Shown: positions 24,513 to 35,050 of the stretch, piece by piece
Position numbering within the stretch: the stretch's first letter is position 1
Layout: each line of letters starts with the position of its first letter
Source of the DNA: Anniella stebbinsi
Taxonomy: Eukaryota > Chordata > Lepidosauria > Squamata > Anniellidae
Length of the DNA: 64,000 nucleotides
Assembly (NCBI GenBank): GCA_029215795.1
Contig: JARDYH010000002.1
Span: forward strand, 61,233,001-61,297,000
Reading direction: 5' to 3'
The notes under the pieces: model-generated
The model's database searches: none
Told to the model about the DNA's origin: nothing
The model's input: only the letters and a program-made list of their open reading frames with translations
Translations under genes and position numbers: made by a program

Positions 24513-24597
24513 TTTGAAAGCCCTGCTGTGGCTGTGCGGTGGCGCTGCGTCGGTTATATGACACAGCAGCCACCACACAGCCACTGCGGGGCTTTCC
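24513..24597. repeat. GC-rich stem-loop
   Basis: AAAGCCCTGCTGTGGCTGTG pairs with a downstream CACAGCCACTGCGGGGCTTT across a short loop with CGGTTATATGACAC. It is probably the core of an eroded MITE. Confidence 0.5.
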
Positions 24598-25828
24598 CAA
24601 GAAGCTGTGATATTAAAAAGTTGCTCCGGTGTCACAGCAGAGGCATTCCTGAGCAGATAGCCTGCACCCTCCCTCTGAGTTGGAATTAGCCACTGCTACC
24701 CCACAGCAGAGAAAATGTGGGGTTTCTTTAAACGTGGCAGCAACCCAGCACTGTCAAGGCAGGCAGGGCTTGCACAGGCTAGCAGAAGGCTTCTCACAGT
24801 ACAGCACTGCAGCATGTGGGAGAGGGTGCTCGTGAAGAGGCTTTGAACCTCTGGCCCACCTGATGTCTCAATGTGGCCATGCCAGATGACTCTGCCCTTT
24901 TCCTCTGGTTTCACCCCTTTTCCCCCAGCCGTTTAATGGTCCTCCCGTTTTGTGCCCATTTAAAAATGTTAAAATGCCTCTCCCAATGCTTAGTTACTGG
25001 CAGTCTGCCTTAAGTTAAAACATGCTGACATTTTTTAGTATTTTGTCCCTGCCCCCACCCCTTGCCAAAGAGCTGTATTATTACAATGCAATATCCCTTG
25101 CAAGGAAATTTGAAGTAAAGGGTCATCGTCTTGACTCAGCAAATGGACCAAGCCAGCTTCCATCCATTTAATCTCTCTAATGGAAGATGAATTTCAAATA
25201 CCTAGTAAGTTGAAGGTTGCTGCTGCAGCAGCTTATTTTTCTAGCTATCAAACCAATATGATCTTTTTCAACCATTTTTCATTTATGTCCTTTGAGAGGA
25301 AATTCATAATCTCAACTCACGTTCAAATTCTAGTAACTCTGCACACGTTTTAGACTGGGCAAGATGAAATATGGAGCTTGTTTAACCATTGGCTCTAAAT
25401 GTATAGGGCTCAGTGAAGAGAAACTTGGCTGCAGTATCAAGCTGTACACAAGGATCTCATGGAAAAAGAGATGGTCAGTGTTGTGAGCATTGGCAGTGCT
25501 GCCTACCCACTGGGGAGTGGGAAGGTGCCTCAATTCAATTTCCACCCTTAAAGAGGTGATTGGTACTTTCATAGCTAGCAGGGTGAGTCACCTTTTCAGT
25601 ACTATGTGCACAGCTCTGATTCTGAAAGGACTATTATGTGCACAACACTGGATGTAACCGTTTTTTCCCATATAGGTGCAGGACCCAATCCTCGAAGATG
25701 ATCTTCACAAAGAAGTCTATCCTCCATCTCTGGACAAGGACAATACTGCAAATCTGGAATAACGAGTAGGATCCAGATTTAGTCATACTTAGAGTAGACC
25801 CATTGAAATACCAGTGGGTCTACTCTAA

Positions 25829-26173
25829 GGCCATGTCTGCACCAGGGATATATCCCAGGGTAGTCCCTAGGTCATCCCTGTGCATCTAAATGGCACACAG
25901 GGGATCCCGGGGGCAACCCTGGGAGAGTGGAAACTGAGGATATCCCAGTTTTTCTGCCATCCTGGGTCCTAAAACGGGCACAGAGAAATTTTGCTATTCC
26001 CACGCAACGGCTCCTCTGTCGCTTTAAAAAAATGACAGGTGACGGGTGCAACAGCCCTTTCCTCCTGGGATGTTGCACTTCCGTTTAGAAGCTGGGGGAC
26101 GATTCCGGAACCAGTTAAGTCCAGGATCACCCCCTCCCTCCCTCTACACCCTTAGGTGTACGTAGAAAGGGCC
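25829..26173. mobile_element. Inverted-repeat MITE (GGCCATGTCTGCACC ends)
   Basis: About 345 bases bounded by GGCCATGTCTGCACCAGGG and the reverse of AGGCCCTTTCTACGTACACC. It is the long relative of the shorter copy at 43503-43637 and holds many CCCAGG/CCTGGG motifs. Left flank CTAA. Confidence 0.5.
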
Positions 26174-27093
26174 TATGTGTGACTAAGTCTGGATCCGATC
26201 CAACGGGTTCTGCCTTCTGCTAAAAGAAGGGGTCTTCCATGAGACAAAGTGATCCATTTGCGGAGGGTCCCTCCACCTGATTTAGTGGATTCCCAACCCC
26301 CAACACCATAGCTCATCCCCATTCAGCAGGATCCCCTGAATCTCTGTGTTGCATTTGCAGGGAGCTAGAAGACCTGCTGTAGGAAGGAGGGGAGGAGAGG
26401 TCTACTTCTACCAGTGCAGTTGATCCAGCGTAAATCTGGAGCTAACTAGTGGAGGCTGGTGACTCCGATTTCAGTGGAGCCGTGGATGTATTCAGAGTTT
26501 CAGGCAGAACTTGAGCCACCCAAGGTGCTGAACATTTTGAGGCTAGGTTTTAGCACCTTGGATAGCTCCTTTAGAGTTCTGGCAGGTTCTGGCTGAAACC
26601 AAGCATAGATCTTACCAAAATCAGAGCCACCAGCCTCCACTGGATCCAACCTAATGTCTCTAACTTTGCATCAGTATGTTAGAATAGTAGGTTTAACACT
26701 TGGCCGGTTTAAAGCTATCCTGAGTAATTTACCCCCTTCTTTCCTATGGTTTTTTTTAGGGATGTGCACTGACCCCCCGGATCGGATCGGATAGCGGATC
26801 GGAATCGGACCTGGGGGGTCGGATCGGATCGGATCGGATCGGAGGCTGATCGGATCGGATCGGACCAGATGTCCGATCCGGATCGGACGCCATTTTGAAT
26901 GCTTTTTCTCATAGCCAAGTATTGTTTTACAAAAACGCCTATAACTTTTTCATTTTTAAAGATAGAAGGATGAAACTTGGGCACATTGTAGACTGGTTAG
27001 GGATAGTTATCTGTGAGAAATTTCAGAAAGATTGGTGCATGCGTTTTGTGGCAATTAATTTTTTAATAAATACCCATGAATGCTTATAACTTT

Positions 27094-27582
27094 GCTACAA
27101 TTAATTAATAGTAGGATGACCAGTACCAGGAGACTGGTGTGTACAAATGTTTTTTTTTTTTAGGCTTGAGATCATAAAGAGGCAAATATTCTACCTACCG
27201 TATTGGAAGCAGTATGTATTATTACTTTTTTAAAAAATGTAATTAGTAGGATGACCATATGAAAAGGAATACAGGGCTTTAACAGTGGAATAGAAAAGGG
27301 AATTTCAGCAGGTGTCATTTGTATCCATGCGGCACCTGGTGAAATTCCCTCTTCATCACAAAAGTTAAAATTGCAGGAGCTCTGCTCTCTTTTGTATCTG
27401 GTCACTCTAGTATAGCTCCTGCAGCTTTAACTGTCATATGGTCACCCTTGTTTCCCAACATACTGCTTCCAATACTGTAGGTATAATATTTGCCTCTTTA
27501 TGATCTCAAGCCTAAAAAAAAAACAACATTTGTACACACCAGTCTCCTGGTACTGGTCATCCTACTATTAATTAATTGTAGC
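27094..27582. repeat. Nested inverted repeat enclosing a short MITE
   Basis: Arms 27094-27217 and 27459-27582 pair as mirror images (coordinate sum 54676). The outer ends begin GCTACAATTAATTAATAG. The loop holds a diverged copy (27246-27449) of the MITE seen at 14212-14539, with GGATGACCATATG and ATATGGTCACCCTT ends. Confidence 0.7.
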
Positions 27583-28015
27583 TGATAGGAAAGGGTTAAA
27601 TCGTGGGAGCTGCAAGGAATTAAGAAAAAAGGAGAGGGGGTTTTGCCATTTTTTGAGCGCTCCTTAATTAGGGCTGCCCAAATGATAATGGACGGGTGGT
27701 GTGTGTGCGTGCGCGGGCGGCGGCGGCAGGCTTGGCAGCGTATCCTCCTGGCTGCCGAGGCCGGGTGTCTGGAGCGGAGCACGCGCTGTCAGTTGGTGAG
27801 CGGAGGGGCCATTGAACGCCCTCCCCATCATCCTCTTCATCATCAACCTACCCCCGCGGCCCAGCGGAGCACAACAACCCGCATTAGGCAAGCCCTTCAG
27901 GAGCCTCACAGCAGCCAGGCAGAGCCTCTGCTGCCCAGGAACCGGCCCGCACGCGAGGGCACCGGCGGGGCGCACACACAACGCCGGCGAGGGGGAGGAG
28001 AAGGGGAGGAACAAA
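27583..28015. other. CpG-rich cargo-like block inside member D
   Basis: About 430 bases, strongly GC- and CpG-rich (for example GCGCGGGCGGCGGCGGC), with no similarity to the rest of the family. It resembles a vertebrate CpG island or the first exon of a housekeeping gene. Open frames of 116 and 132 codons cross it on opposite strands, but neither encodes a domain I recognise. Capture of host DNA by the element is an inference. Confidence 0.5.
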
Positions 28016-28375
28016 GGATCAAAGAGATCGAGAGAGAGTGATCCTTCCTTGCACGCATGGCTGCAAAACTGAGCTAGGTTCAGCCGTTCTGCTTGAGTAA
28101 AAAGTGAAAGCAGACACGAGCCCTGTAATGGATACTAGCAACAGGATCAAAGGGATCGAGATGAGAGAGATCCTTCCTTGCACGCATGGCTGCAAAACTC
28201 AGCTAGGCTCAGCTGTTCTGCTTGAGTAAAAAGTGAAAGCAGACACGAGCCCTGTAATGGATACTAGCAACAGGATCAAAGGGATCGAGACGAGAGAGTG
28301 TTTCCTTTTCTTCGCGGGAAGCGGGAGGGGGAAGAGGGGAAGACCGGGCCTCTGTGGAAAATTTTTTGAAACATT
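28016..28375 (+). repeat. 128-129-base tandem units in member D
   Basis: GGATCAAAGRGATCGAGA recurs at 28016, 28144 and 28273, so the period is 128-129 bases with two full units and a partial third. Each unit includes GCACGCATGGCTGCAAAACT and CGAGCCCTGTAATGGATACT. The same unit, in both orientations, forms the palindrome centre of member A (540-870). Confidence 0.85.
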
Positions 28376-28959
28376 TTATCTAAAAATTCCATAGCCATCA
28401 AATGCCTGGACCTATCATTCTGAAATTTCTGACACATATCTACCCCTAACCCATCTACAAAGTGAGCAATGTTCAGACTTCTAACTTTTAAAATAAAAAG
28501 GTTATAGGCGTTTCTTTCCTCATTGTTTCAAAAATTAATTGCCACACAAGGCAAGCTCCAATGTTTCTGAAATTTTACACACATATCAAGTGAAGTGTTC
28601 CCTGTAATGTGCCCATGTTTCCTGTTTGTATCTTAAAAAATAAAAAATGGGAGGCGTAACTGTATTTACCCCACTACTACCCATTTTTCTAAAATTAATT
28701 GCCATACAAGGCAAGCACCTACGTTTTTGAAATTTCACACACATAGGTCCCAAGGTACCACCTACAATGTGGCAAAGTTTCATGTGTGTAACTTTAAAAA
28801 TGACAAAGTTATAGGCATTCCTGCGTATTTATTAAAAAATTAATTGCCACAAAATGCATGCACCAATCTTTCTGAAATTTCTCACAGATAACTATCCCTA
28901 ACCAGTCTACAATGTGCCCAAGTTTCCTGTTTGTATCTTCAAAAATAAAAATGTGGGAG

Positions 28960-29087
28960 GCATAACTGCATTTCTCAGTGGGAAAGTGCAATGCAATGAT
29001 TCCCTATGGGAAAGTGCTTTCCAATGATTCCCTATGGACAAGTACTCTCCAATGAATCCCTATGGGCAAGTGCTGTCCAATTAATCC
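28960..29087 (+). repeat. 28-base tandem repeat interrupting a module of member D
   Basis: About four copies of a 28-base unit around AATGATTCCCTATGGG, each diverged by a few bases. It lengthens one module interval from about 146 to 264 bases. Confidence 0.7.
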
Positions 29088-31339
29088 CTCATTGTTTCAA
29101 AAATTAATTGCCACACCAGGCAAGCACCAATGTTTCTGAAATTTTACACACATATCAAGTGAAGTGTTCCCTGTAATGTGCCCAAGTTTCCTGTTTGTAT
29201 CTTCAAAACTAAAAAAATGGGAGGCATAACTGTATTTACCCCACTACTACCCATTTTTCTAAAATTAATTGCCACACAAGGCAAGCACCTATGTTTCTGA
29301 AATTTCACACACATAGGTCCCAAGGTACCACCTACAATGTGGCAAAGTTTCATGTGTGTAACTTTAAAAATGACAAAGTTATAGGTGTTTCTTTCCTCAT
29401 TGTTTCAAATCTTAATTGCCACACAAGGCAAGCTCCAATGTTTCTGAAATTTCACTCACATATCAAGGCAAGTGGTACCTGTAATGTGCCCAGGTTTCCT
29501 GTTTGTATCTTTAAAAATAAAAAAATGGGAGGTGTAACTGTATTTACCCCACTACTACCCATTTTTCTAAAATTAATTGCCACACAAGGCAAGCACCTAT
29601 GTTTCTGAAATTTCACACACATAGGTCCCAAGGTACCTCCTACAATATGGCAAAGTTTCATGTTTGTAACTTTAAAAATGACAAAGTTATAAGCATTCAT
29701 GGGTATTTATTAAAAAATTAATTGCCACAAAACGCATGCACCAATCTTTCTGAAATTTCTCACAGATAACTATCCCTAACCAGTCTACAATGTGCCCAAG
29801 TTTCATCCTTTTATCTTTAAAAATGAAAAAGTTATAGGCGTTTTTGTAAAACAATACTTGGCTATGGGAAAAAGCATTCAAAATGGCGTCCGATCCGGAT
29901 CGGACCTCGTCGGATCGGATCGGATCGGAGGTTGGTCGGATCGGATCGGATTTTCCCGATTTTGGGTCGGATCGGATTCGGATCGTGGATCGGATCCGAT
30001 CCGATGCACACCCCTAGTTTTTTTCCCTAGCAAACTCTATTCTACTTAATGGGTAGTTTTAACTGTGCAAACATTTCAGTGGATCAACAGATAGAGATGA
30101 TGCTGAACCTCTACATGTGTGAAAATAATGTGTGCAGATCTATTCAGAGATGGAGTACAGTTCAGTTAAAGAGCTCCATTTCTACTCTTGATTGATTATT
30201 CATCTTTCTACCCTTTCTTTCTAAAGAAGCTCGACTAGGCTACTTGCACAGCCTGTGAAAAAGCCCTTGTTGTATTTCCCATGCAGTATTACGAAAGCCA
30301 CGGTTGAGAGAGAAACAGCATTTAGTAAATGGACTAAAGTGCCCCCTTGTGTTTCTTTTCTGCTGAAGCTTTAGATTTATGTATTTATTTTTAGTCTTTA
30401 GACATTTGGTTCAAAAAATGAGAAAAATCTATTTCTTGTTTCTAAATCTTTTCTCCAATGCAAATAATCCATAACAGCCCCAGTTGGTATAAAAAGTAGG
30501 CCTGACCTAGTAGGTGTTTGTGTTCAAATTTGTGTGCCAGTGTCCCCTCCCTCCAAGGTGTCCTGTGCAAATGTGTGTCCCTCCCTCCAAGGAGCTCCAA
30601 GCGGTAGACATATCATATATCATTTTACCCTCTTCTCCCTCCATTCAAAGTCCTTCCTCCTTTCCTCAGCAGGTTCATAGCGCAATGCCAACTTTACACG
30701 ATGCCAATTTCATGCCACTAGGGGTTTATTCCAGTTTATCTGTGATGTATTTTAAAATGGAATGGGGGGATACTACAGGAGACCTCCTCTTTGCGCACAG
30801 CATCATTAAATTTGACCCGGAAACTTCCATGAGTGGCCAGTAATGAGTGTGCTATAAATAGCTCAGAGAATACCGAAAAGTGCAATGTGCCCCAACAGTT
30901 ATCAGGGCACTTCAATTTGATAAAATGCACTAGTTGTAAACCTAGCCTGGAATTGCTCCGGGGTCTCCAGGTATCCCATTCATCTCCAGGAGAGTATTGA
31001 AAGCATTCCTAGAGATTTGAATGGTTTGGTATTGTGAAAAATAGCGTTATTTCCCACTTTTTATTCCATATTATCCAAACTACAGCAACAGATGTCTTTG
31101 TATGTATGTCTAGAAAGAGCATTGGTCAGATTTGGCAACCCTGTTCAGAACTGGTATTCTGGGAGAGTTGGGTTGTGTATTTGACTTATTGTCGCTTCAC
31201 ATGGCCCCCAATATAGAGGCTGTCTATTATACTGTGCTCATGCTGAGCATGAACAAGGAGTACAATAAACTGCATATTTGGGGCTGTGTGAAAGACACAC
31301 ATCAATCACACACTCCACTCAAAGGTCATCTTTTTAAAA

Positions 31340-31412
31340 AAAAAAACCTGTAAACCATCCAGAGAGCTTCAGCTGTGGGGCACTATATAAATGTAATAAA
31401 TAATAATAATAA
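31340..31412 (+). mobile_element. LINE 3' tail with (AAT)n
   Basis: GTAAACCATCCAGAGAGCTT and GGGGCACTATATAAATGTAA, then (AAT)n. Confidence 0.55.
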
Positions 31413-32394
31413 TATTTCTATGATTACGCTAGAGTAGTAATAGACTGAAAACAGGTTGTATTTTCTGTAGGAAGCTATAAATACTGTATACCAACTTCAG
31501 ATAAATCCATTGGCACGACTGAGCTACTAGGAAAAGCTGCAGGTCAAAATACTGGGACCTTATCAGCCTGATCAACAGATCTCATAAAAAATATACTGGA
31601 CTCACATATAGATTCTCAAATACACGGCTGTCCAAAACAAAGCGACTATGTAGCTGCCCTGTTAGAAATGCACACTTTTGCTTTCTATGTCTTCTTCCCT
31701 GCTACTACAGATGTTCTAGTGGTGCATACTATGTGCAAAAAAAATTGGTCCCACCAACTCCAAACCTCACCAGCTACCACTAAAGAAAGACAGAATCTAG
31801 AGGAAGAAGTTGAGAAAGGAAACAGGAAGTCTTGAGACAGGAAGTCCCAGGATGGAACTATTCACTTACTACAGTTTGCTAAGGGCACATGTGTGGGCAA
31901 ACGTATCCCAAATGAATTTGCTGTTTACTCAGAAAGTAACTAATTTGGCCACATGAGCTCAGATGAGAGTTCTTCTTTAATATGAACTCTTGTTCCATGT
32001 GTATGAGCTTTTGTGCATGCGCAATATCAAGTTGCCTCTTGGAAGCTATAGTTTGGAATCGCATAGTGCGGCATAATGCCGCACTATGCAAATTATGCCC
32101 TCTTTCTGATTGGTTGTTTTCATGTGGCTGGCCTGCATTTTGATGTCATGTGATGCATACTTGCCATTGCTGATTACTGGTAAGAAGATGGACTCCTCCT
32201 CACAGAGTCAGAAGCAGCAAAGGAGATTTGCTTCAAGTAAGTGGGGAGGGGTAGTCTAGGTAGTAGGACTGAAAATTGAGGAGGGTAGTCATTGTACTTC
32301 TGTAGGCAGGCAAAAACTTTTTTGTTACAGCAGATCTTCGGGAATAGTCTGGACATCTGTTAATGCGTTGGATTTTTTTTTCTTTGTCATGGCT

Positions 32395-32575
32395 TAATTA
32401 TATTTTTAACTTTTGTATAATTCTGTCTATGTTTTAATTTTGTAAAGCTGCCCCAAGTCCCAGTATTGGGGAAAAGGCAGGATACAATTATTATTATTAT
32501 TATTAATTTATTATTATTATTATTGATGATGATGATGATGATGATCATAATAATAATAATAATAATAATAAGCTG
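32395..32575 (+). mobile_element. LINE/SINE 3' tail with AT-rich trinucleotide array
   Basis: AAGCTGCCCCAAGTCCCAGT and GGAAAAGGCAGGATACAATT lead into (ATT)n, (GAT)n and (AAT)n. Frames of isoleucine or methionine runs here are translations of the array. Confidence 0.6.
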
Positions 32576-34130
32576 TGCATGCTCCAAAGCTCACATAAAA
32601 TTTACAGAGGCAATAATTATTTTAAAGTTACCTTCACTTCCAGGTTCAGCATGAAGTAGTATACAAATATTGAGTAAAAAAAGCAAGAAGCCATACAACA
32701 TACTGTGGCTATTCTAAATGCTGCAATGTGAAATATTCACATCACTTTCAGAAGTAACAGCAATAGCCAAACAATAATGAATTAAATGTCGATGTTGAAT
32801 TCATGCAGGAAAACAAGATCACAGGGGTTATTATTCCAATTTCCCAACATGCGTGACAATAGAGAAAGAGGCAAGTTCCAAGACAGCAACCTCATCAGGT
32901 GCCCATACATTTCAGATGAAGGAGATAATCCAAGTGGGGGCTCAGGTAAGGCCTTGAGGTTTATAGCATGCAAAGAGCACAATTGCTCTTTCCTGTCTGT
33001 CATATTTTGTTCGGAACATTATGTTATGGAGACATCAAGACAAATGAATTCACCCAATCACATTAAAATGAAAATAGAAAAGTAAAAACTTTACTTGACA
33101 TCAGATGGGGGTCAATAGTTCTGTTTGCAATGAACAGATGGGTATCTAGCTTTAAAAAGCAACTTGATTTGATACCCAAATATACAAGCAGTGACCCGGG
33201 AATTGATTTATGTATTTGTTTATTTATTTGATTCATAGTGTGCTCTGCCCCATGGGCTTAGAGTGGCCTACAGCAATTTTTCTAAAACTGTTAATAGCAA
33301 GGATGGACAGATGAGTCAATTTCCGGTCCATCTCAGTTTCACGTGTTCATTCATGACTCCATTCTACACTGTTTCCACATGCTTTTAAGCCACATGAAAA
33401 ATTATCCTAAAATATCTATTTTTGTATGCATTTTAACCCAGTACATGTTGTTGTTGTTTTGGGGGGGTGTATTTTGGTAGGGGGGGGGGGGTTGAGGCGA
33501 GAGCTGTATCACATGACTTGGAGAAATGCAACAACCAATTGATAACTCCATTCCAATCCATATATTAGTCCAGAAATTGTGGATCAGTTCAGTTCACTTA
33601 AATATGCAGACTGAACAAAATCCTTGAACATCCCTAATTATTAATAGTCCTGTCCCCTTCAGGCTTGCAGTGTAAACCAATCAAATGAATTGGTGAATAA
33701 AAGAAGTCAAAAAGAAATGGGAGTGACATTGTGAACATTAAAGCCATCCAAAGGGGATTTTTAAAATTATTTTTTATTGCTAACAGCCACTTCTTAAAGA
33801 GAGTGGGATGATTGGAGCTCTGGGGAGGAATCAGCTCCATCCTCACTCCCAGATTCTGGAACGCTCAACCTGTCCAGCTGCAGTACCAACTGTCAATAAT
33901 GACTCCCAGAAAAGGCTCTGCAAAGTAGGATGAGACAGGTGAGGAGTAGAGCTTAGTTTAACTGGAATAGCTGATGGACCTCAGAGGTTGGTATGATGTG
34001 GGTTCCAGAATATAATGGCTATACTAGAAAGTGTGAATGAACTTCATACACAAAACAGTAAAGGGGAACATCAACTGAGCTTCTTTCGGGTCCGAATCCT
34101 GGACTCCAATAAAGAGAGAAAGTATTATTT

Positions 34131-34131
34131 C

Positions 34132-34169
<38 letters not shown>
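34131..34169 (+). repeat. (ATT)n microsatellite
   Basis: About 13 ATT units. Confidence 0.9.
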
Positions 34170-34170
<1 letters not shown>

Positions 34171-34385
34171 ATCTAGGTACTAAATTTTGCCAGCAGGAGT
34201 TTTCAGTCTTTCAGCTAGAAGATGTTCTGGGATTTTCAGAGCCTGGCCTCTCTCATAAAGTGTGAAGGGTATAAAAAGGGGGTACTCCCCACAACATCTT
34301 TTGAAATTTGATCACTTGTGAAAGGGTGTTGTAAAAATCTGAACAGATCTATGATTTTCATCCCAAAACACGTCCATTTCCCCTG

Positions 34386-34438
34386 ACACACATCTTACAC
34401 GCGTCTTACATGCATCTTACATGCATCCTACATGTGTT
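34386..34438 (+). repeat. 11-base tandem repeat
   Basis: About four units of ATGCATCTTAC with single-base changes. Confidence 0.7.
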
Positions 34439-34726
34439 AGCTGACACGCACACCCAAACTGTCCACACACAGCACCCCAAAGCCCCATTCCCCACTGCCT
34501 GTCCATTGTATCCATTTCTGCAAAAGTCAAGGTGCTTGCAAGAGATTTGGTGGCACAAGAACTGGGAGCTTGTCAATATTGTCATTGCTCCTTCTTCTCC
34601 AGGTCAGACTCCATTGTACACAGTCAGAAACACACGTAGGCTACTTGACTTAGAGGAACCAGGAGTGTGACTCATCCAGATGTGACCATGGCACACCTGG
34701 AGTGGGACAAAATGACCATATAAGGG

Positions 34727-35050
34727 AATGAGAGAAGTGGAGGGATGTTGTAAAGCATCTCTGGGTACAAGTAAAATCGCACATGGCAATGCAACGCCAC
34801 ATCTGGCCACTATTTGGAACTATTCGAGAGTAAAATAGAGTTGGCCAAATGATGTCACTGGGGCTATAAACCAATGGGATGAGGGCTGATGACGTGTAAC
34901 TTTTGGAGTATAAAAGCATTGTTTGAACCTTGGTGTGGTGTGACTCTGGCAAGCAGCGTTAGCGTCCAGAGGTCACCTATTCTGCGCAGAATAAAATCAG
35001 TTTCCAAAGCTTCAAGAGGTCTTTCGTCAAGTGTTTCATATCTGGACCTT
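34727..35050 (+). mobile_element. Possible solo LTR
   Basis: The block has the order expected of an LTR: CCAAT (34871-34875), TGACGT (34890-34895), TATAAAAG (34909-34916), AATAAA (34990-34995), then about 55 bases to TTGGACA. No internal retroviral genes flank it and no clean target duplication was found, so boundaries are approximate. A host promoter-like block is the alternative. Confidence 0.4.

Larger units (their letters stand above)
23105..26748. other. Intergenic with short MITEs
   Basis: Contains the elements at 24125-24261, 24513-24597 and 25829-26173. Nothing else was recognised. Confidence 0.5.
26757..30016. mobile_element. Large hAT-like GGATC-family element with cargo (member D)
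   Basis: The 3260-base element begins TAGGGATGTGCAC and ends GATGCACACCCCTA. It has a perfect 8-base duplication GTTTTTTT (26749-26756 and 30017-30024). The outer inverted arms are 26757-27094 and 29682-30016. Internal order: nested inverted repeat plus MITE (27094-27582), CpG-rich block (27583-28015), 128-base tandem units (28016 to about 28375), modules of about 146/161 bases (28376-29885), and the right GGATC array. No transposase frame is present, so mobility would need an enzyme in trans. Confidence 0.8.
30025..34385. other. Intergenic, no gene recognised
   Basis: Holds LINE tails at 31340-31412 and 32395-32575, G-runs near 33460-33492 and an (ATT)n. Frames of 60-110 codons lack recognisable domains. 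Confidence 0.5.

Noticed and set aside
27643..28041. 132-codon frame in the CpG-rich block
   Set aside because: GC-rich sequence gives long frames on both strands by chance. No domain, no splice context, and it continues into tandem repeats.
1235..29730. Regularly spaced repeats considered as a CRISPR array
   Set aside because: Vertebrate sequence. Units are 145-162 bases with no unique spacers and no cas genes.
32387..32654. Frames with long Ile/Met/Asn runs
   Set aside because: Translations of AT-rich trinucleotide microsatellites.
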